Counted from the first letter of the stretch, positions 53,351-63,639 are shown. The stretch is DNA of 64,000 bases from Desmonostoc muscorum FACHB-395 (GCF_014698035.1 NZ_JACJSF010000028.1:28368-92367), one strand, 5' to 3'. The notes: generated by a model from the letters alone, not told the origin. Program-made: numbers and translations.

Positions 53351-54727
53351 TTACCGCATTGTGACAAATTCTTCGGCTGAGGAGGGATGGATACCAACAG
53401 TGGCATCAAAGTCTTTTTTAGTTGCGCCCATCTTCACAGCGATCGCTACACCTTGGATAATCTCAGCTGAACTATCGCCCACCATGTGAGCGCCTAGCAC
53501 TTTGTCAGTGTTGCTATCAACCACCAACTTCATCATTGTCTTCTCTTGCTTCCCAGGCAAACTATAGTACATGGGGCGAAAGCGAGTGCGAAAAATTGTT
53601 ACACCATCACCGAGTTTTTCACGTGCTTCGGCTTCTGTCAAGCCTACTGTTGCGGCTTCTGGGTTAGAAAATATGGCTGTGGGAACAGTTTCGTGACTGA
53701 ATTCGCGGCGATTATTGCCAAACTCACTATCAGCAAAAGCTCGTCCTTCACCAATGGCGACGGGAGTTAAATTGATTCGGTCAGTAACATCGCCAACGGC
53801 AAAGATATTCGGTTGATTAGTTTGACTATATTCATTGACTGCGATCGCACTTGTGGTCGGATATCCAGGCCCTTCGATAGAACTAGCGACAACATCAACT
53901 CCAGCGTTTTCTAAACCTAGTCCATCTACATTGGGAGTTCGACCAGTCGCCACTAAAAATACGTCCGCGATTATTGGTTCTTGGTCTTGTCCAGATAAAG
54001 TAAGTTTAAACCCTTCCCCCACACGTTCAACTGTTTTTACCACATTATTCTTAATCAGCCGAATTCCGTGGTTTGTCATCCCCTCTTCAATTTCTGTGCG
54101 GACATCTTCATCAAACCCATTCAAAATCTTTTCACCTCTGGTAATTTGTGTCACTTCAGAACCCAAACCGCGCATAATACAGGCAAATTCTGTGCCGATA
54201 TAACCAGCGCCAAGAATGACGATGTGTTTTGGTTGTTCTTTTAGATGAAAGATTTCGTTAGAGGTAATGCCATATTCCATCCCTGGTAAATCTGGTTTGA
54301 TAGGACGACCGCCAACAGCAATTAAAATTTTGTCTGCTGTCACTTTGCGTCCATCAACTTCTACGGTGTGAGAGTCTAGCAATGTGGCGCGACCGGAAAA
54401 TAGTTCTACTCCGGCTTTTTCTAAGAAGTTTATGTGTAGTTGCGATAGTCGCCGAACTTCCTTATCTATAGATGTAATGAAATATTCCCAATCCAACTCA
54501 GCATTACCGACTTTCCAACCATAGCCTGAAGCTTCATTAAATAGTGCGGGAAAGTGAGAAGCATAGACCATAAGTTTTTTGGGAACGCAACCGCGAATCA
54601 CACAAGTCCCACCAACTAAATCATATTCAGCGATCGCCACTTTTGCCCCATAGCTAGCCGCCCGTTTGGAAGCCGCCAAGCCTCCAGAACCCGCACCAAT
54701 TACAAATAGGTCGTAATCAAAAGTCAT
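53351..54727 (-). CDS. gor: Glutathione-disulfide reductase
   Basis: 458 residues. FAD-binding GAGSGG is at residues 11-16, the redox disulfide in GGTCVIRGCVPKK is Cys42-Cys47, the NADPH-binding GAGYIGTEFA is near 172, and the dimer-interface GIHPSSAEEFVTMR with catalytic His-Glu closes the protein. It keeps glutathione reduced using NADPH and supports peroxide defence. The next gene on the strand is 105 bp away across an inverted repeat. Confidence 0.95.
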   Translation of the reverse strand: MTFDYDLFVIGAGSGGLAASKRAASYGAKVAIAEYDLVGGTCVIRGCVPKKLMVYASHFPALFNEASGYGWKVGNAELDWEYFITSIDKEVRRLSQLHINFLEKAGVELFSGRATLLDSHTVEVDGRKVTADKILIAVGGRPIKPDLPGMEYGITSNEIFHLKEQPKHIVILGAGYIGTEFACIMRGLGSEVTQITRGEKILNGFDEDVRTEIEEGMTNHGIRLIKNNVVKTVERVGEGFKLTLSGQDQEPIIADVFLVATGRTPNVDGLGLENAGVDVVASSIEGPGYPTTSAIAVNEYSQTNQPNIFAVGDVTDRINLTPVAIGEGRAFADSEFGNNRREFSHETVPTAIFSNPEAATVGLTEAEAREKLGDGVTIFRTRFRPMYYSLPGKQEKTMMKLVVDSNTDKVLGAHMVGDSSAEIIQGVAIAVKMGATKKDFDATVGIHPSSAEEFVTMR

Positions 54728-55054
54728 AAATTTATGTTCTCTCTAGCAAAAAGTTAGTTACTGGGAACTTACACACAGAATGTCATTGAACTATATAAGG
54801 ATATCCGGTGAACCCTGTGTAAGTCCTATCCTTGATTTAATCTAGCGTTAGCAGATGTTCTCTGGTCGTAGGGAATATCACTTTTTGCTTTGGTTGCTGT
54901 AGAGTCAGTCACTAAAATTGTTCTTGCTTAGGTGTCGGTTATAAGTCTGTGCTACTGCATTGGAGCAGCTAAGTTGTACAGGACTTACGCAAAATTATGA
55001 TAATAAAGAACCGCGTTTGCAGAGAGTCTTGTACCCCGGATTAGCAGTTTTGTT
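54728..55054. other. Spacer with ACTTACAC-type inverted repeats
   Basis: 327 bp. ACTTACACACAG (54767-54778) faces CTGTGTAAGT (54815-54824), and TACAGGACTTACGC (about 54977-54990) is a related copy. They look like end fragments of a dispersed Nostoc repeat. An open frame on the plus strand (54960-55703) is antisense to the FecR repeats and not a gene. Confidence 0.55.
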
Positions 55055-56371
55055 TTATGTGCTTGGAGAGCCATTTGGGGTTACAGGTGTTGTCTCTGTC
55101 GGGGTTGGAGTTACAGGTGTTGTCTCTGTTGGAGTCGGAGTTACAGGTGTTGTCTCTATTGGAGTCGGGGTTACAGGTGTTGTCTCTATTGGAGTCGGGG
55201 TTACAGGTGTTGTCTCTGTCGGGGTTGGGGTTACAGGTGTTGTCTCTGTCGGGGTTGGGGTTACAGGTGTTGTCTCTATTGGAGTCGGGGTTACAGGTGT
55301 TGTCTCTATTGGGGTTGGGGTTACAGGTGTAGTTGAAGTGTCAGGTTTTGTTGTAGTTGAAGTGTCAGGTTTTGTTGTAGCTGAAGTGTCAGGTTTTGTT
55401 GTAGCTGAAGCGTCAGGTTTTGTTGTAGCTGAAGTGTCAGGTTTTGTTGTAGCTGAAGCGTCAGGTTTTGTTGTAGTTGAGGTGTTAGGTTTTGTTGTAG
55501 CTGAAGTGTCAGGTTTTGTTGTAGTTGAGGTGTTAGGTTTTGTTGTAGCTGAAGTATCAGGTTTTGTTGTAGCTGAGGTGTCAGGTTTTGTTGTAGCTGA
55601 GGTATCAGGTGTAGGAGTTAGTTGCACAAAAGAGGGATTTTCAATTACTCCCTCACCTTTTATCGGTGGCTGTGCTTTCAAAGCCGCAGCAGTTTCGGCT
55701 TGAACACTGGTGATTGCAGGATCAGGCGTAGGCACAGGACTTTGCCTGTTCAAATCAAGTTCCCGAACTAGTTGGCTCGTTTCATAAAAATTTCTCAGAT
55801 CAAAATCATATAACCTTTCAAACTTTCCTTTAACTATAATCACCATTTGCCCTGCTTCTAGCACCTTAGTTTCAGAAGCTTCTTTGTTAGAAACTTCAAT
55901 GCCACTATTTGTTAGCGCACCCACAATCGTGGTGTCTGTTTGTTGGTTGTAGCGTACAAATAATGCTGAACCACGAATTGCTGCTGCTGCATTTGGTGTT
56001 TGTATACGTGTTTGCCCCTGTCCTGGTGGAATGAGTAACAATACAGTCCCATTTGAAAGTTTAAAGTCACGTGTCTTCGGCAAAAATTGAAATAACGCCT
56101 GTTCTCCAACTCGTGCCAGAGAGCCATCATTGAAACGCAAATCTGCTAGGGAAGCTCGACCAGTTGCCACCCCGTCCCCAGGAGTCATTGCGTCTAATTT
56201 ACGTGCAGGACGTTTCTTTAGCTTATCTTTGGGTATCAGTTGTACTATGTTGCGGAGATCCTGAATCTCTGCTCGCGTTAGAGGAGTTATGGCACTTACC
56301 CTATTTGGCAAAGGCAGTACTATAACTCCCCATAAACCAATCACCAATAGTGGAAATGATTTATAAAACAT
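55055..56371 (-). CDS. FecR-domain protein with long Thr/Pro repeats
   Basis: 438 residues from the ATG at 56371. A Sec-type signal peptide (about 1-25) is followed by a FecR-like beta domain (about 60-170; DGVATGRASLADLRFNDGSLARVGEQALF and TPNAAAAIRGSALFVRY). The C-terminal 200 residues are low complexity: eleven 8-residue units (DTSATTKP variants), then eight 10-residue units (TPI/TETTPVTP). The FecR domain often senses or binds cell-envelope structures; the tail is extended and possibly glycosylated. Divergent from an outer-membrane barrel gene 543 bp away. Function unknown. Confidence 0.85.
   Translation of the reverse strand: MFYKSFPLLVIGLWGVIVLPLPNRVSAITPLTRAEIQDLRNIVQLIPKDKLKKRPARKLDAMTPGDGVATGRASLADLRFNDGSLARVGEQALFQFLPKTRDFKLSNGTVLLLIPPGQGQTRIQTPNAAAAIRGSALFVRYNQQTDTTIVGALTNSGIEVSNKEASETKVLEAGQMVIIVKGKFERLYDFDLRNFYETSQLVRELDLNRQSPVPTPDPAITSVQAETAAALKAQPPIKGEGVIENPSFVQLTPTPDTSATTKPDTSATTKPDTSATTKPNTSTTTKPDTSATTKPNTSTTTKPDASATTKPDTSATTKPDASATTKPDTSATTKPDTSTTTKPDTSTTPVTPTPIETTPVTPTPIETTPVTPTPTETTPVTPTPTETTPVTPTPIETTPVTPTPIETTPVTPTPTETTPVTPTPTETTPVTPNGSPST
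55065..55610 (-). repeat. Coding 24-bp and 30-bp tandem repeats
   Basis: Two arrays lie inside the FecR gene: 30-bp units about 55080-55325, eight copies encoding TPI/TETTPVTP, and 24-bp units about 55335-55610, eleven copies encoding DTSATTKP variants. The I/T position in the decapeptides follows the order I,I,T,T,I,I,T,T, which implies that a 120-bp block was duplicated as a whole. Confidence 0.85.
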
Positions 56372-56913
56372 AGTTTGATAATGTGTGAACTTCAACTAAT
56401 ACCAAAAAACTTAAAGATTAAAACTGCTGATAGTTGTTGTAACGATTTATTTATTAAAATTATCTTTATTTTTAGTCTAAGTCTAAATTTGATAGACAAA
56501 AATGAACCATTTGTTTAGTTTATTTAAGTTTTTATCCTTAAGTTGACATTATATACAATAAAGCCTGCTGCGAATTTCAAAGTTAGTACTTGATATCAAT
56601 AATTAAATGAAAAATACCTTACATATTATCGATTCTCATCAGATCAATTACAGGGACAAGAAGTTGTTAGGGATGTGTTGTGAAGTAACTCTAGGACGAT
56701 ATTTCACTAAAATTGAGCAGAATGGCTTGTACCGGATTATCTCAGATTTGCAAAAAAATCTAAGATGATCCGAAAATCAGCAATATCAGTTTGTAGTTTC
56801 AGTATATACTTACAAGGTTAAGATAAATGCACTCAATTGTATTTTCTGAGTCGGAACTTCTGATACAGCTTGTGGGTCTACATTGGCCAAATGCGATCAA
56901 CGCAATCTAACAG
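56372..56913. other. Divergent promoter region with an inverted repeat
   Basis: This 542-bp spacer lies between the FecR and barrel genes. It contains a nearly perfect 16-bp inverted repeat (GGATTATCTCAGATTT, 56734-56749, with AAATCTAAGATGATCC, 56756-56771). It is a candidate hairpin or operator; no other feature is seen. Confidence 0.5.
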
Positions 56914-58215
56914 ATGCGACTCAAAAACTGGAAGAATTTGTTTTTTTGTATCTTGTTAGCGTCCAGTGGTGGAAGCTGGTGTTGCATTAGAGTAGATGCG
57001 GCAGAATCTGCAAATACAGGGATTTGGCGTTCTAAAAATTTAGCAAGCACACAGGTAACTGATCAGCTATGTCAGAAGTTTCAGCAGAGAGTCATTAACT
57101 CTTTGTGCCAGCAGTCGAGTGAGTCACAAACTTTAGATTCCCAAATACCGTTAAATCTGGCACAGCAAACACCCGCAACTACACAAACAGATCAAGACCC
57201 AACTGAAGAATTTAGGAATACTCAAAAGCAAAATGACCCGCCACCGCTAGAATCGCAGCCAAGTGTTTTGCCTACATCTCCTTCAGATTCAAAAGAGGAA
57301 CTATTAAATACACCTGATATAAATTATTCTCAAAGACTAGAGAGGCTAATAGAGCTTCTACGATCGCCAAAATCATCTCCTGAGCCTGATAGCGATCGCG
57401 AATTGGGGTTACGCATACGGTTACGACCCCTAGAATTGCCTCCTCTTCCACCGATAGAACAACCCGTACCTAAGTTTAAACCCATAGGTTATCTACAGGG
57501 TCGTGTCGGTTACTTCCAAACGACTAATATTTTTTCCTCAGATGATAGTCCCATAGAAGATGGTTTAATTATTTCTGGACTGACCCTAACCTCTGCATAT
57601 TTACCTTTGGGATCTAAGACTTTTTTAAACGGCTCAATAGATGGCAATCTCATTCGTTATATAAATCAGTCACAATACCATTACAACCAGCTAAGATTCA
57701 ATCTCAGTGTTTACCAGCAGCTATCCCAGCGAATGTATGGAGAACTCAGTTGGAGCAATCAACAGCTATTTTATGCTAATAGCAGCGATCGCCTGGATAG
57801 CTTCAAAGCAGGCGATCGCTTTTTAAATGAGAATTCTCTACAACTATCTTTGGGACGGCGAGATCCATTAACTCCAAAATTAACGCTAGACACCTTTTAT
57901 GAATTAAGTATAAATTTTGCTGACCCCCAAAGTCGCGATCGGATAATAAATTCTTTTTGGGTGTCTCTGAACTACTACTTGCAAGAACCTCTCCAGGTTG
58001 GTATTGACTATCAGGTGAACTTCTCAGACTTTACACAGCGCAATCGAGAAGACCAATTCCATCGGATATTTGGGCACTTAAATTACCGAATATCCGATAC
58101 CACATATATGAATGTACAGGCTGGAATGAGTTTAGGCAGTTCAACCGCCGAAAACATTGATTTTGATGGCTGGTTCTTCAGTATTAATTACTATTTGCAA
58201 TTAGGTCGGTTTTGA
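56914..58215 (+). CDS. Putative outer-membrane beta-barrel protein
   Basis: 433 residues. A signal peptide (about 1-30, FFCILLASSGGSWCC...VDAAES) is followed by a Gln/Ser/Pro-rich, likely disordered part (about 60-185) and a C-terminal beta-rich domain (about 190-433) with alternating strands and aromatic girdles (GYLQGRVGYFQTTNIF, RMYGELSWSNQQLFYAN, GWFFSINYYLQLGRF). The last residue is Phe, the classic outer-membrane insertion signal. It likely forms a barrel in the outer membrane, perhaps a porin or export channel; the substrate is unknown. Its divergent FecR-type partner suggests joint function in the envelope. Confidence 0.8.
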   Translation: MRLKNWKNLFFCILLASSGGSWCCIRVDAAESANTGIWRSKNLASTQVTDQLCQKFQQRVINSLCQQSSESQTLDSQIPLNLAQQTPATTQTDQDPTEEFRNTQKQNDPPPLESQPSVLPTSPSDSKEELLNTPDINYSQRLERLIELLRSPKSSPEPDSDRELGLRIRLRPLELPPLPPIEQPVPKFKPIGYLQGRVGYFQTTNIFSSDDSPIEDGLIISGLTLTSAYLPLGSKTFLNGSIDGNLIRYINQSQYHYNQLRFNLSVYQQLSQRMYGELSWSNQQLFYANSSDRLDSFKAGDRFLNENSLQLSLGRRDPLTPKLTLDTFYELSINFADPQSRDRIINSFWVSLNYYLQEPLQVGIDYQVNFSDFTQRNREDQFHRIFGHLNYRISDTTYMNVQAGMSLGSSTAENIDFDGWFFSINYYLQLGRF

Positions 58216-58225
58216 AATTAGTCCT

Positions 58226-58277
58226 TTGTCAAAAAACAATGACCAATGACAAATGACAAATGACCAATGACAAATGA
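58226..58277. repeat. Heptamer repeats, AATGACA type
   Basis: A run of AATGACC/AATGACA heptamers in the convergent gap between the barrel gene and the sulfurtransferase gene. Confidence 0.7.
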
Positions 58278-59099
58278 CTATAAATAAGAAATCCAATCAC
58301 TCCAGCTACCAGCATAAAGTTTACCTTTGTTGATGCCAGCTAATTCTAAAGAAAGTAAATTTACGCAAGCAGTAACACCAGAACCGCAATAAACCAAGAT
58401 TTCTTCGGCTGTTTCTAGCTGTTCCCACCGACGGCGTTGTTCCTCTTGAGGAAGTAGGTAGCCGGAAGAGTCTGTAATTTCTTGCCAAGGATAGTTGACT
58501 GCACCAGGAATATGTCCGGCAATTTTATCAATTGGCTCTCGTTCACCTCGATAGCGATCGCTTTCTCTCGAATCTACCAATACTACCTCGTGGCTATCTT
58601 TCCGGGTTTTTACCACATTAATATCCACCAGTTTTTCTGGTTGCACTTGAGCTATAAACGTACCGATCTGAGGTTGAGGAATGACATCCGTAACTGGATA
58701 ACCAGCTTTTTGCCATCCAGTAAAACCTCCATCTAGTACCGCAACTTGTTCATGTCCGAGATAGCGTAACAACCACCATAAACGAGATGCAAAAGCAAAA
58801 CGCGAATCATCATAAGCTACCACCAGAGTTTTTTGGTAATTTACCCCAATTGCTGCAAATTTGTTAGCGATATCATTGGGTTCAGGTAAAGGATGTCTCC
58901 CGCCATGCTTACTCACTGGACTGGAAAGATCCTGATTTAAATCTAGGTAATATGACCCTTTAATATGGCTTGTTTGGTACTGTTGTTGTCCTAGTTGTGA
59001 ATCGGCTAAAGAAAAGCGACAATCAACAATAACAACTTGCGGATCTTCTAGATGTTCAAATAGCCAAGCTGGTGAAATAACAAATTGGTTATTGGGCAT
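58278..59099 (-). CDS. sseA: Thiosulfate/3-mercaptopyruvate sulfurtransferase
   Basis: 273 residues, two rhodanese domains. The N-terminal one is inactive (no Cys); the C-terminal one has the active-site loop CGSGVTA with Cys238. The loop sequence is of the 3-mercaptopyruvate sulfurtransferase kind, which moves sulfane sulfur to thiols or cyanide; thiosulfate use is possible. Cytoplasmic. It starts 26 bp from the divergent MnmC-like gene. Confidence 0.93.
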   Translation of the reverse strand: MPNNQFVISPAWLFEHLEDPQVVIVDCRFSLADSQLGQQQYQTSHIKGSYYLDLNQDLSSPVSKHGGRHPLPEPNDIANKFAAIGVNYQKTLVVAYDDSRFAFASRLWWLLRYLGHEQVAVLDGGFTGWQKAGYPVTDVIPQPQIGTFIAQVQPEKLVDINVVKTRKDSHEVVLVDSRESDRYRGEREPIDKIAGHIPGAVNYPWQEITDSSGYLLPQEEQRRRWEQLETAEEILVYCGSGVTACVNLLSLELAGINKGKLYAGSWSDWISYL

Positions 59100-59125
59100 T
59101 GGTCATTATTCAGTTTTTTTGTAAG

Positions 59126-60049
59126 ATGTCAGACTTAGAAAATTTTACACCTAAGCTCACAGCAGATGGTTCTTTCACCTTTGTCTCTGATGATTTTGGT
59201 GAATCCTTTCATAGCTATTATGGAGCGAAGCAGGAGAGTTTTTTCAAGTTTGTAGAACCTACTCAACTGGCTACAGTTGCTCAAAAACCAGTTTTGCGAC
59301 TATTGGATATTTGTTATGGTCTAGGATACAACACAGCTGCTGCTTTGCAGACAATTTGGGCAGTGAATCCCAGTTGTTATGTTGAAGTAATCGGTTTAGA
59401 ACTGAATCGGGCAGTGCCACAATGTGCGATCGCTCATCACTTGTTCGACAATTGGAACTGTAACTATATTGAAATCTTGTCCCAGCTAGCTTTTGAGCAT
59501 CAAGTGCAAACAGATCGCCTGAAAGCAAAGCTACTAATTGGTGATGCTAGAACTACGATCGCGCTAGTACATCAGTCGGATTTCTCGGCAGATGCAATTT
59601 TCCTCGATCCCTTTTCGCCACCACAGTGTCCCCAATTATGGACTGTTGAATTTATTAAACAACTCTCATTGTGTCTACATCAAGATGGTTTATTAGCCAC
59701 CTATTCTTGTTCTGCTGCTATACGCACAGCACTTTTGTCTGCTGGTTTAGCGATCGCTTCTACCCCACCCGTAGGCAGGCGATCGCCTGGTACTGTGGCA
59801 GCACATTCTGCAAGTGGTGAGTCTCAAAACCGCTCAATACTTACTCCCCTCTCGCAAGTCGAAAAAGAACACTTACTAACCCGTGCTGCTATTCCCTATC
59901 GCGATCCTGGATTGAGCGATTCAACCGAAGTCATAATGATGCGGCGACAACAAGAGCAACAAGCTTCTTCACTCGAACCTACCTCACGTTGGCAAAAAAG
60001 GTGGCTATTGGGAACACAAGGCAGGGATTTTATGGGAAGTAATTTGTAG
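59126..60049 (+). CDS. MnmC-like SAM-dependent methyltransferase
   Basis: 307 residues from the ATG at 59126; an earlier TTG at 59099 would overlap the divergent start. A class I methyltransferase: LLDICYGLGYNTAAALQTIW (SAM site), then VIGLELNR, LLIGDARTTI and FLDPFSPPQCPQLWTVEFI, the MnmC-type DPFSP motif. It matches the methyltransferase half of MnmC, which modifies the wobble U34 of tRNAs; the FAD half is absent. A low-complexity insert PVGRRSPGTVAAHSASGES (about 220-240) is followed by a family C-terminus. Target tRNA not determined. Confidence 0.85.
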   Translation: MSDLENFTPKLTADGSFTFVSDDFGESFHSYYGAKQESFFKFVEPTQLATVAQKPVLRLLDICYGLGYNTAAALQTIWAVNPSCYVEVIGLELNRAVPQCAIAHHLFDNWNCNYIEILSQLAFEHQVQTDRLKAKLLIGDARTTIALVHQSDFSADAIFLDPFSPPQCPQLWTVEFIKQLSLCLHQDGLLATYSCSAAIRTALLSAGLAIASTPPVGRRSPGTVAAHSASGESQNRSILTPLSQVEKEHLLTRAAIPYRDPGLSDSTEVIMMRRQQEQQASSLEPTSRWQKRWLLGTQGRDFMGSNL

Positions 60050-60765
60050 TTGCGATATTTACGATGGTTATGCCTAAGCAATTGCAAGCTATTTCTTCAG
60101 CCCTTAATTTTTAAAACATCCTCTAAGCTCGATTTTATCCAAAATTAAGAATTCGGTTTTCTTTATCCAACAAAAACCTTGGCTTTTTGGCAAACACTCT
60201 TTCCGCATCACAAATTATCGATTAACTTAAAAAAGTAAAACGACAGTCTGACAGAGGTTTCAACGATAGCGTTCGTGCAACTACTCCGCAGAAGTATCGC
60301 ATTGCGAAAAAAATGGATAAAGTCGAGCTTAGAGCCAAATAAATTTAATTTATGATAGTATATAATTTTACACTTTTTTCAGCAGTCTTTGGGTATTGCA
60401 ATAACTGAGTAAGTAAAAATATGTATACTTAATCATTACTATAAGACTTCTAACTAAAAACCCTCAAATTTGATATAAAGTAACCAAATACAGTACTTTT
60501 TGGCGCTATTTTTATTTAAAAAATATCCGTGAAAAGCCTGATTTAACAATTGTGAAAATTTATCATACTGGAATTAGAAGCAAAAAATTTGACAATAAGA
60601 CATTCATTGTTCATAAGATAAAATATACATGCTGCGAAAAAGTCAGATAGGCAGCTTGAAATAATGCATAATCCCTATGAAAACTCTAGCTCAGATACAT
60701 TCAGATATTAAATTTATTTTTCAAATCTGACACTGTTAACTTGTGCAAAAACTTGGAGTGCCTTT
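60050..60765. other. AT-rich spacer
   Basis: 716 bp with no supported gene. AT-rich, with no repeat or RNA that I can name; it should contain the promoter of the HD-GYP regulator. Confidence 0.5.
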
Positions 60766-61995
60766 GTGATTCAATGGAAATCCAACCATACAGACTTTAC
60801 AGAACAAATTGTTAGTGAGTCAAACCCCATTAGCACAGTAAAGAGTATTGGTTCAAATCATGTTGTAGGATCGCAGAATAATGTGGAGGCTTATTCTTTA
60901 GGCTTATCTCAGGAAGACCTTATGCTTGAAGATAGCCAAGCAGTATCTTCTTGGATAAAATCTGATATTAATTGTGGTGATGATTCATTGGTCTCTAGAA
61001 CACTACAAGTCAAAGGTTCTAAAGTGAATGGGTTTGATTTAGATCCGCCGAAGGTTTTAGTAGTTGACGATCATGCCGCCAGTCGGATGACTGCTGTTGC
61101 CCTCTTGGGGATGGAAGGATACGAAGTCATTGAGGCAGACAGAGGTTCTACTGTTGTAGGATTGGTAACTCAAAAACAACCAGATTTGATTTTGCTGGAT
61201 GTGATGATGCCAGGAATGGATGGATTTGAAGTTTGCCAATTGCTGAAACAGGATGAGCAGACTAGGCTAATCCCAGTGATTTTTATTACAGCGTTAAATG
61301 ACAGGCGATCGCGCATTCGGGGAATTGAAGTTGGGGCAGATGATTTTCTCACCAAACCTTTTGATCGTGTAGAGTTGGCTGCACGTGTGAAGTCCTTGGT
61401 ACGGCAGAAGCGTCTGAACGAAGATTTAGACCATGCCGAACAAGTATTATTTTCCATTGCTATGTCGATTGAAAGCCGCGATCCTAATACAGGCAACCAT
61501 TGTGAACGCCTGGTAAAACTAGGACAACTTTTTGGTGAATACCTCAACCTCTCACGCTACCAAATTCGAGATTTGATGTGGGGTGGTTATCTCCACGATA
61601 TCGGTAAGGTGGGTATTCCCGATGCCGTGCTGCTGAAAAAAGAACAACTCACCGCCAAAGATTGGGAGATCATGAAGCAGCACGTTTTGATTGGGGAAAA
61701 AATCTGCCAGCCACTACGCAGTATGCGGGGTGTAATTCCTATTATTCGTCATCACCATGAACGCTGGGATGGTTCAGGCTACCCTGATGCACTCAAGGGG
61801 GATGATATTCCCTATCTGGCACAAGTATTTCAATTAATTGATATTTATGATGCTTTAAGTAGTGAACGACCTTACAAAATAGCTTATACCACAGAAGAAG
61901 CACTTTCAGTGATGCTAGAAGAAGCTAATTCTGGTTGGCGTAATCCCAAACTAATGCAGCAATTTGCACAGTTTATTCGATGCTGTCAGGAATAG
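60766..61995 (+). CDS. HD-GYP response regulator (c-di-GMP phosphodiesterase)
   Basis: 409 residues from a GTG at 60766 with GGAG 8 nt upstream. Residues 1-90 are a polar, variable lead; the receiver (about 95-210) has the phospho-Asp at 145 (LILLDVMMPG). The HD-GYP domain (about 230-400) has HCERL, HDIGK (near 277), and HHERWDGSGYP, DIYDALSSERPYK. All catalytic residues are present, so it should cleave c-di-GMP under control of a kinase. The partner kinase is not adjacent. Confidence 0.95.
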   Translation: MIQWKSNHTDFTEQIVSESNPISTVKSIGSNHVVGSQNNVEAYSLGLSQEDLMLEDSQAVSSWIKSDINCGDDSLVSRTLQVKGSKVNGFDLDPPKVLVVDDHAASRMTAVALLGMEGYEVIEADRGSTVVGLVTQKQPDLILLDVMMPGMDGFEVCQLLKQDEQTRLIPVIFITALNDRRSRIRGIEVGADDFLTKPFDRVELAARVKSLVRQKRLNEDLDHAEQVLFSIAMSIESRDPNTGNHCERLVKLGQLFGEYLNLSRYQIRDLMWGGYLHDIGKVGIPDAVLLKKEQLTAKDWEIMKQHVLIGEKICQPLRSMRGVIPIIRHHHERWDGSGYPDALKGDDIPYLAQVFQLIDIYDALSSERPYKIAYTTEEALSVMLEEANSGWRNPKLMQQFAQFIRCCQE

Positions 61996-62148
61996 GGGTA
62001 TTTGTAGCTACCCTAATGAGCAAAAATTGGTATAATCCTGACTCATTGTATATTTCAGTCTTCTATGATTAGCTTGGTATGATTTGAGCCTACATCTTAA
62101 AGTACCAACAGCATTAATCATAATTTCACTGATAGCTGATAGCTAATT

Positions 62149-63528
62149 ATGGTAGTTGTAGCAATTCTAGCGGCGGGACGCGGCACACGGATGAAATCAC
62201 GCTTACCCAAGGTTTTACATTCTTTGGGTGGGCGATCGCTAGTCGAGAGAGTTATCGAAAGTGTAGAACCACTTTCGCCCTCACGACGAATCGTAATTGT
62301 CGGGTATCAGTCCGAAGAAGTGCAAACCGCCATGCATTCAATTCCCAACTTGGAGTTTGTTGAACAGACTGTACAACTGGGAACCGGTCATGCCATCCAG
62401 CAATTACTTCCACACTTGGAAGATTACACAGGGGATTTGCTGATACTTAACGGCGATTTACCGTTGATACGCAGCGAAACTCTCCAGCAGATGTTACAAA
62501 CTCACGCCCAAAATCAGAATGCTGCCACCATTCTTACCTCGCACTTACCAGACCCGACGGGCTACGGGCGAGTTTTTTGTAACGATGAAAATATTGTGCA
62601 GCAAATGGTCGAACACAAAGATTGTACTGCTGCTCAAAGACAAAATCAGCGGATTAACGCTGGAGTTTACTGCTTCCGTTGGCCAGATTTGGCAAAGGTG
62701 CTTCCCCACCTTCAGGCAAACAATGCCCAAAAAGAATACTATCTCACTGATGCCGTCACTCAGGTGGGACAAGTGATGGCGGTGAATGTGGAAGATAACC
62801 AAGAAATTCTCGGTATCAACGATCGCCTGCAACTAGCAACAGCATCTGAAATTTTGCAAAAACGAGTCAAGGAAAAATGGATGCTAGCGGGTGTCACCCT
62901 CATCGACCCTGCAAGCATCACCATTGATGAAACAGTGGAATTACAGCCAGATGTAATTATTGAACCCCAAACTCACCTGCGGGGAAATACGGTAATTAAA
63001 ACAGGGAGTCATATTGGGCCGGGAAGTTTAATTGAAAATAGCCAGTTGGCTGAAAACGTCACGGTGCAGTATTCAGTAGTAATAGATAGTACTGTGCAGG
63101 CGGGAAGCCGAATTGGCCCTTATGCTCATTTGCGCGGTCACGTACAAGTCGGTGCTGGTTGCCGTGTGGGGAATTTTGTGGAATTAAAAAATACCCAATT
63201 AGGCGATCGCACGAATGCAGCACATTTGTCATATATAGGTGATACCGTCGTCGGCAATCAGGTGAATATTGGTGCTGGTACAATTACTGCCAATTATGAC
63301 GGCGTGAAGAAACACCGTACAAAAATAGGCGATCGCACCAAAACTGGAGCCAATAGCGTTTTAGTTGCTCCAATCACCTTGGGAGATGATGTTTACATTG
63401 CAGCTGGTTCTACCGTCACAGAAGATGTACCTAATGATTCTCTGGTGATTGCCCGTAGTCGTCAGGTTGTGAAATCAGCTAGGCAAAGGAAAAGTGTTGA
63501 AAATGAAACCAAAGATCAACATAAATAA
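62149..63528 (+). CDS. glmU: Bifunctional GlcNAc-1-P uridyltransferase / GlcN-1-P acetyltransferase
   Basis: 459 residues. The N-terminal pyrophosphorylase domain (1-230) begins with [19 protein letters not shown] and has NGDLPLI. The C-terminal left-handed beta helix (about 250-440) has hexapeptide repeats and the catalytic His region in [28 protein letters not shown]. It makes UDP-GlcNAc for peptidoglycan and lipopolysaccharide. Single gene; DUF29 gene follows 111 bp later. Confidence 0.97.
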   Translation: MVVVAILAAGRGTRMKSRLPKVLHSLGGRSLVERVIESVEPLSPSRRIVIVGYQSEEVQTAMHSIPNLEFVEQTVQLGTGHAIQQLLPHLEDYTGDLLILNGDLPLIRSETLQQMLQTHAQNQNAATILTSHLPDPTGYGRVFCNDENIVQQMVEHKDCTAAQRQNQRINAGVYCFRWPDLAKVLPHLQANNAQKEYYLTDAVTQVGQVMAVNVEDNQEILGINDRLQLATASEILQKRVKEKWMLAGVTLIDPASITIDETVELQPDVIIEPQTHLRGNTVIKTGSHIGPGSLIENSQLAENVTVQYSVVIDSTVQAGSRIGPYAHLRGHVQVGAGCRVGNFVELKNTQLGDRTNAAHLSYIGDTVVGNQVNIGAGTITANYDGVKKHRTKIGDRTKTGANSVLVAPITLGDDVYIAAGSTVTEDVPNDSLVIARSRQVVKSARQRKSVENETKDQHK

Positions 63529-63639
63529 TTCATTGATATTAATCGCGGTTGATCTATGGTTTGAGAGCATAAACCAGGATTTTTGCAAGATGTCTAATCT
63601 AGCTAGATTAGTAGTGAAGCCAAAATCTCAAAAAATAAC

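Noticed and set aside
54960..55703. Open plus-strand frame of 247 codons rich in Val/Gly (VTGVVSVGVG)
   Set aside because: It is the antisense of the FecR gene's repeat tail; the minus frame has a signal peptide and a real FecR domain, so the plus frame is an artefact of the repeats.
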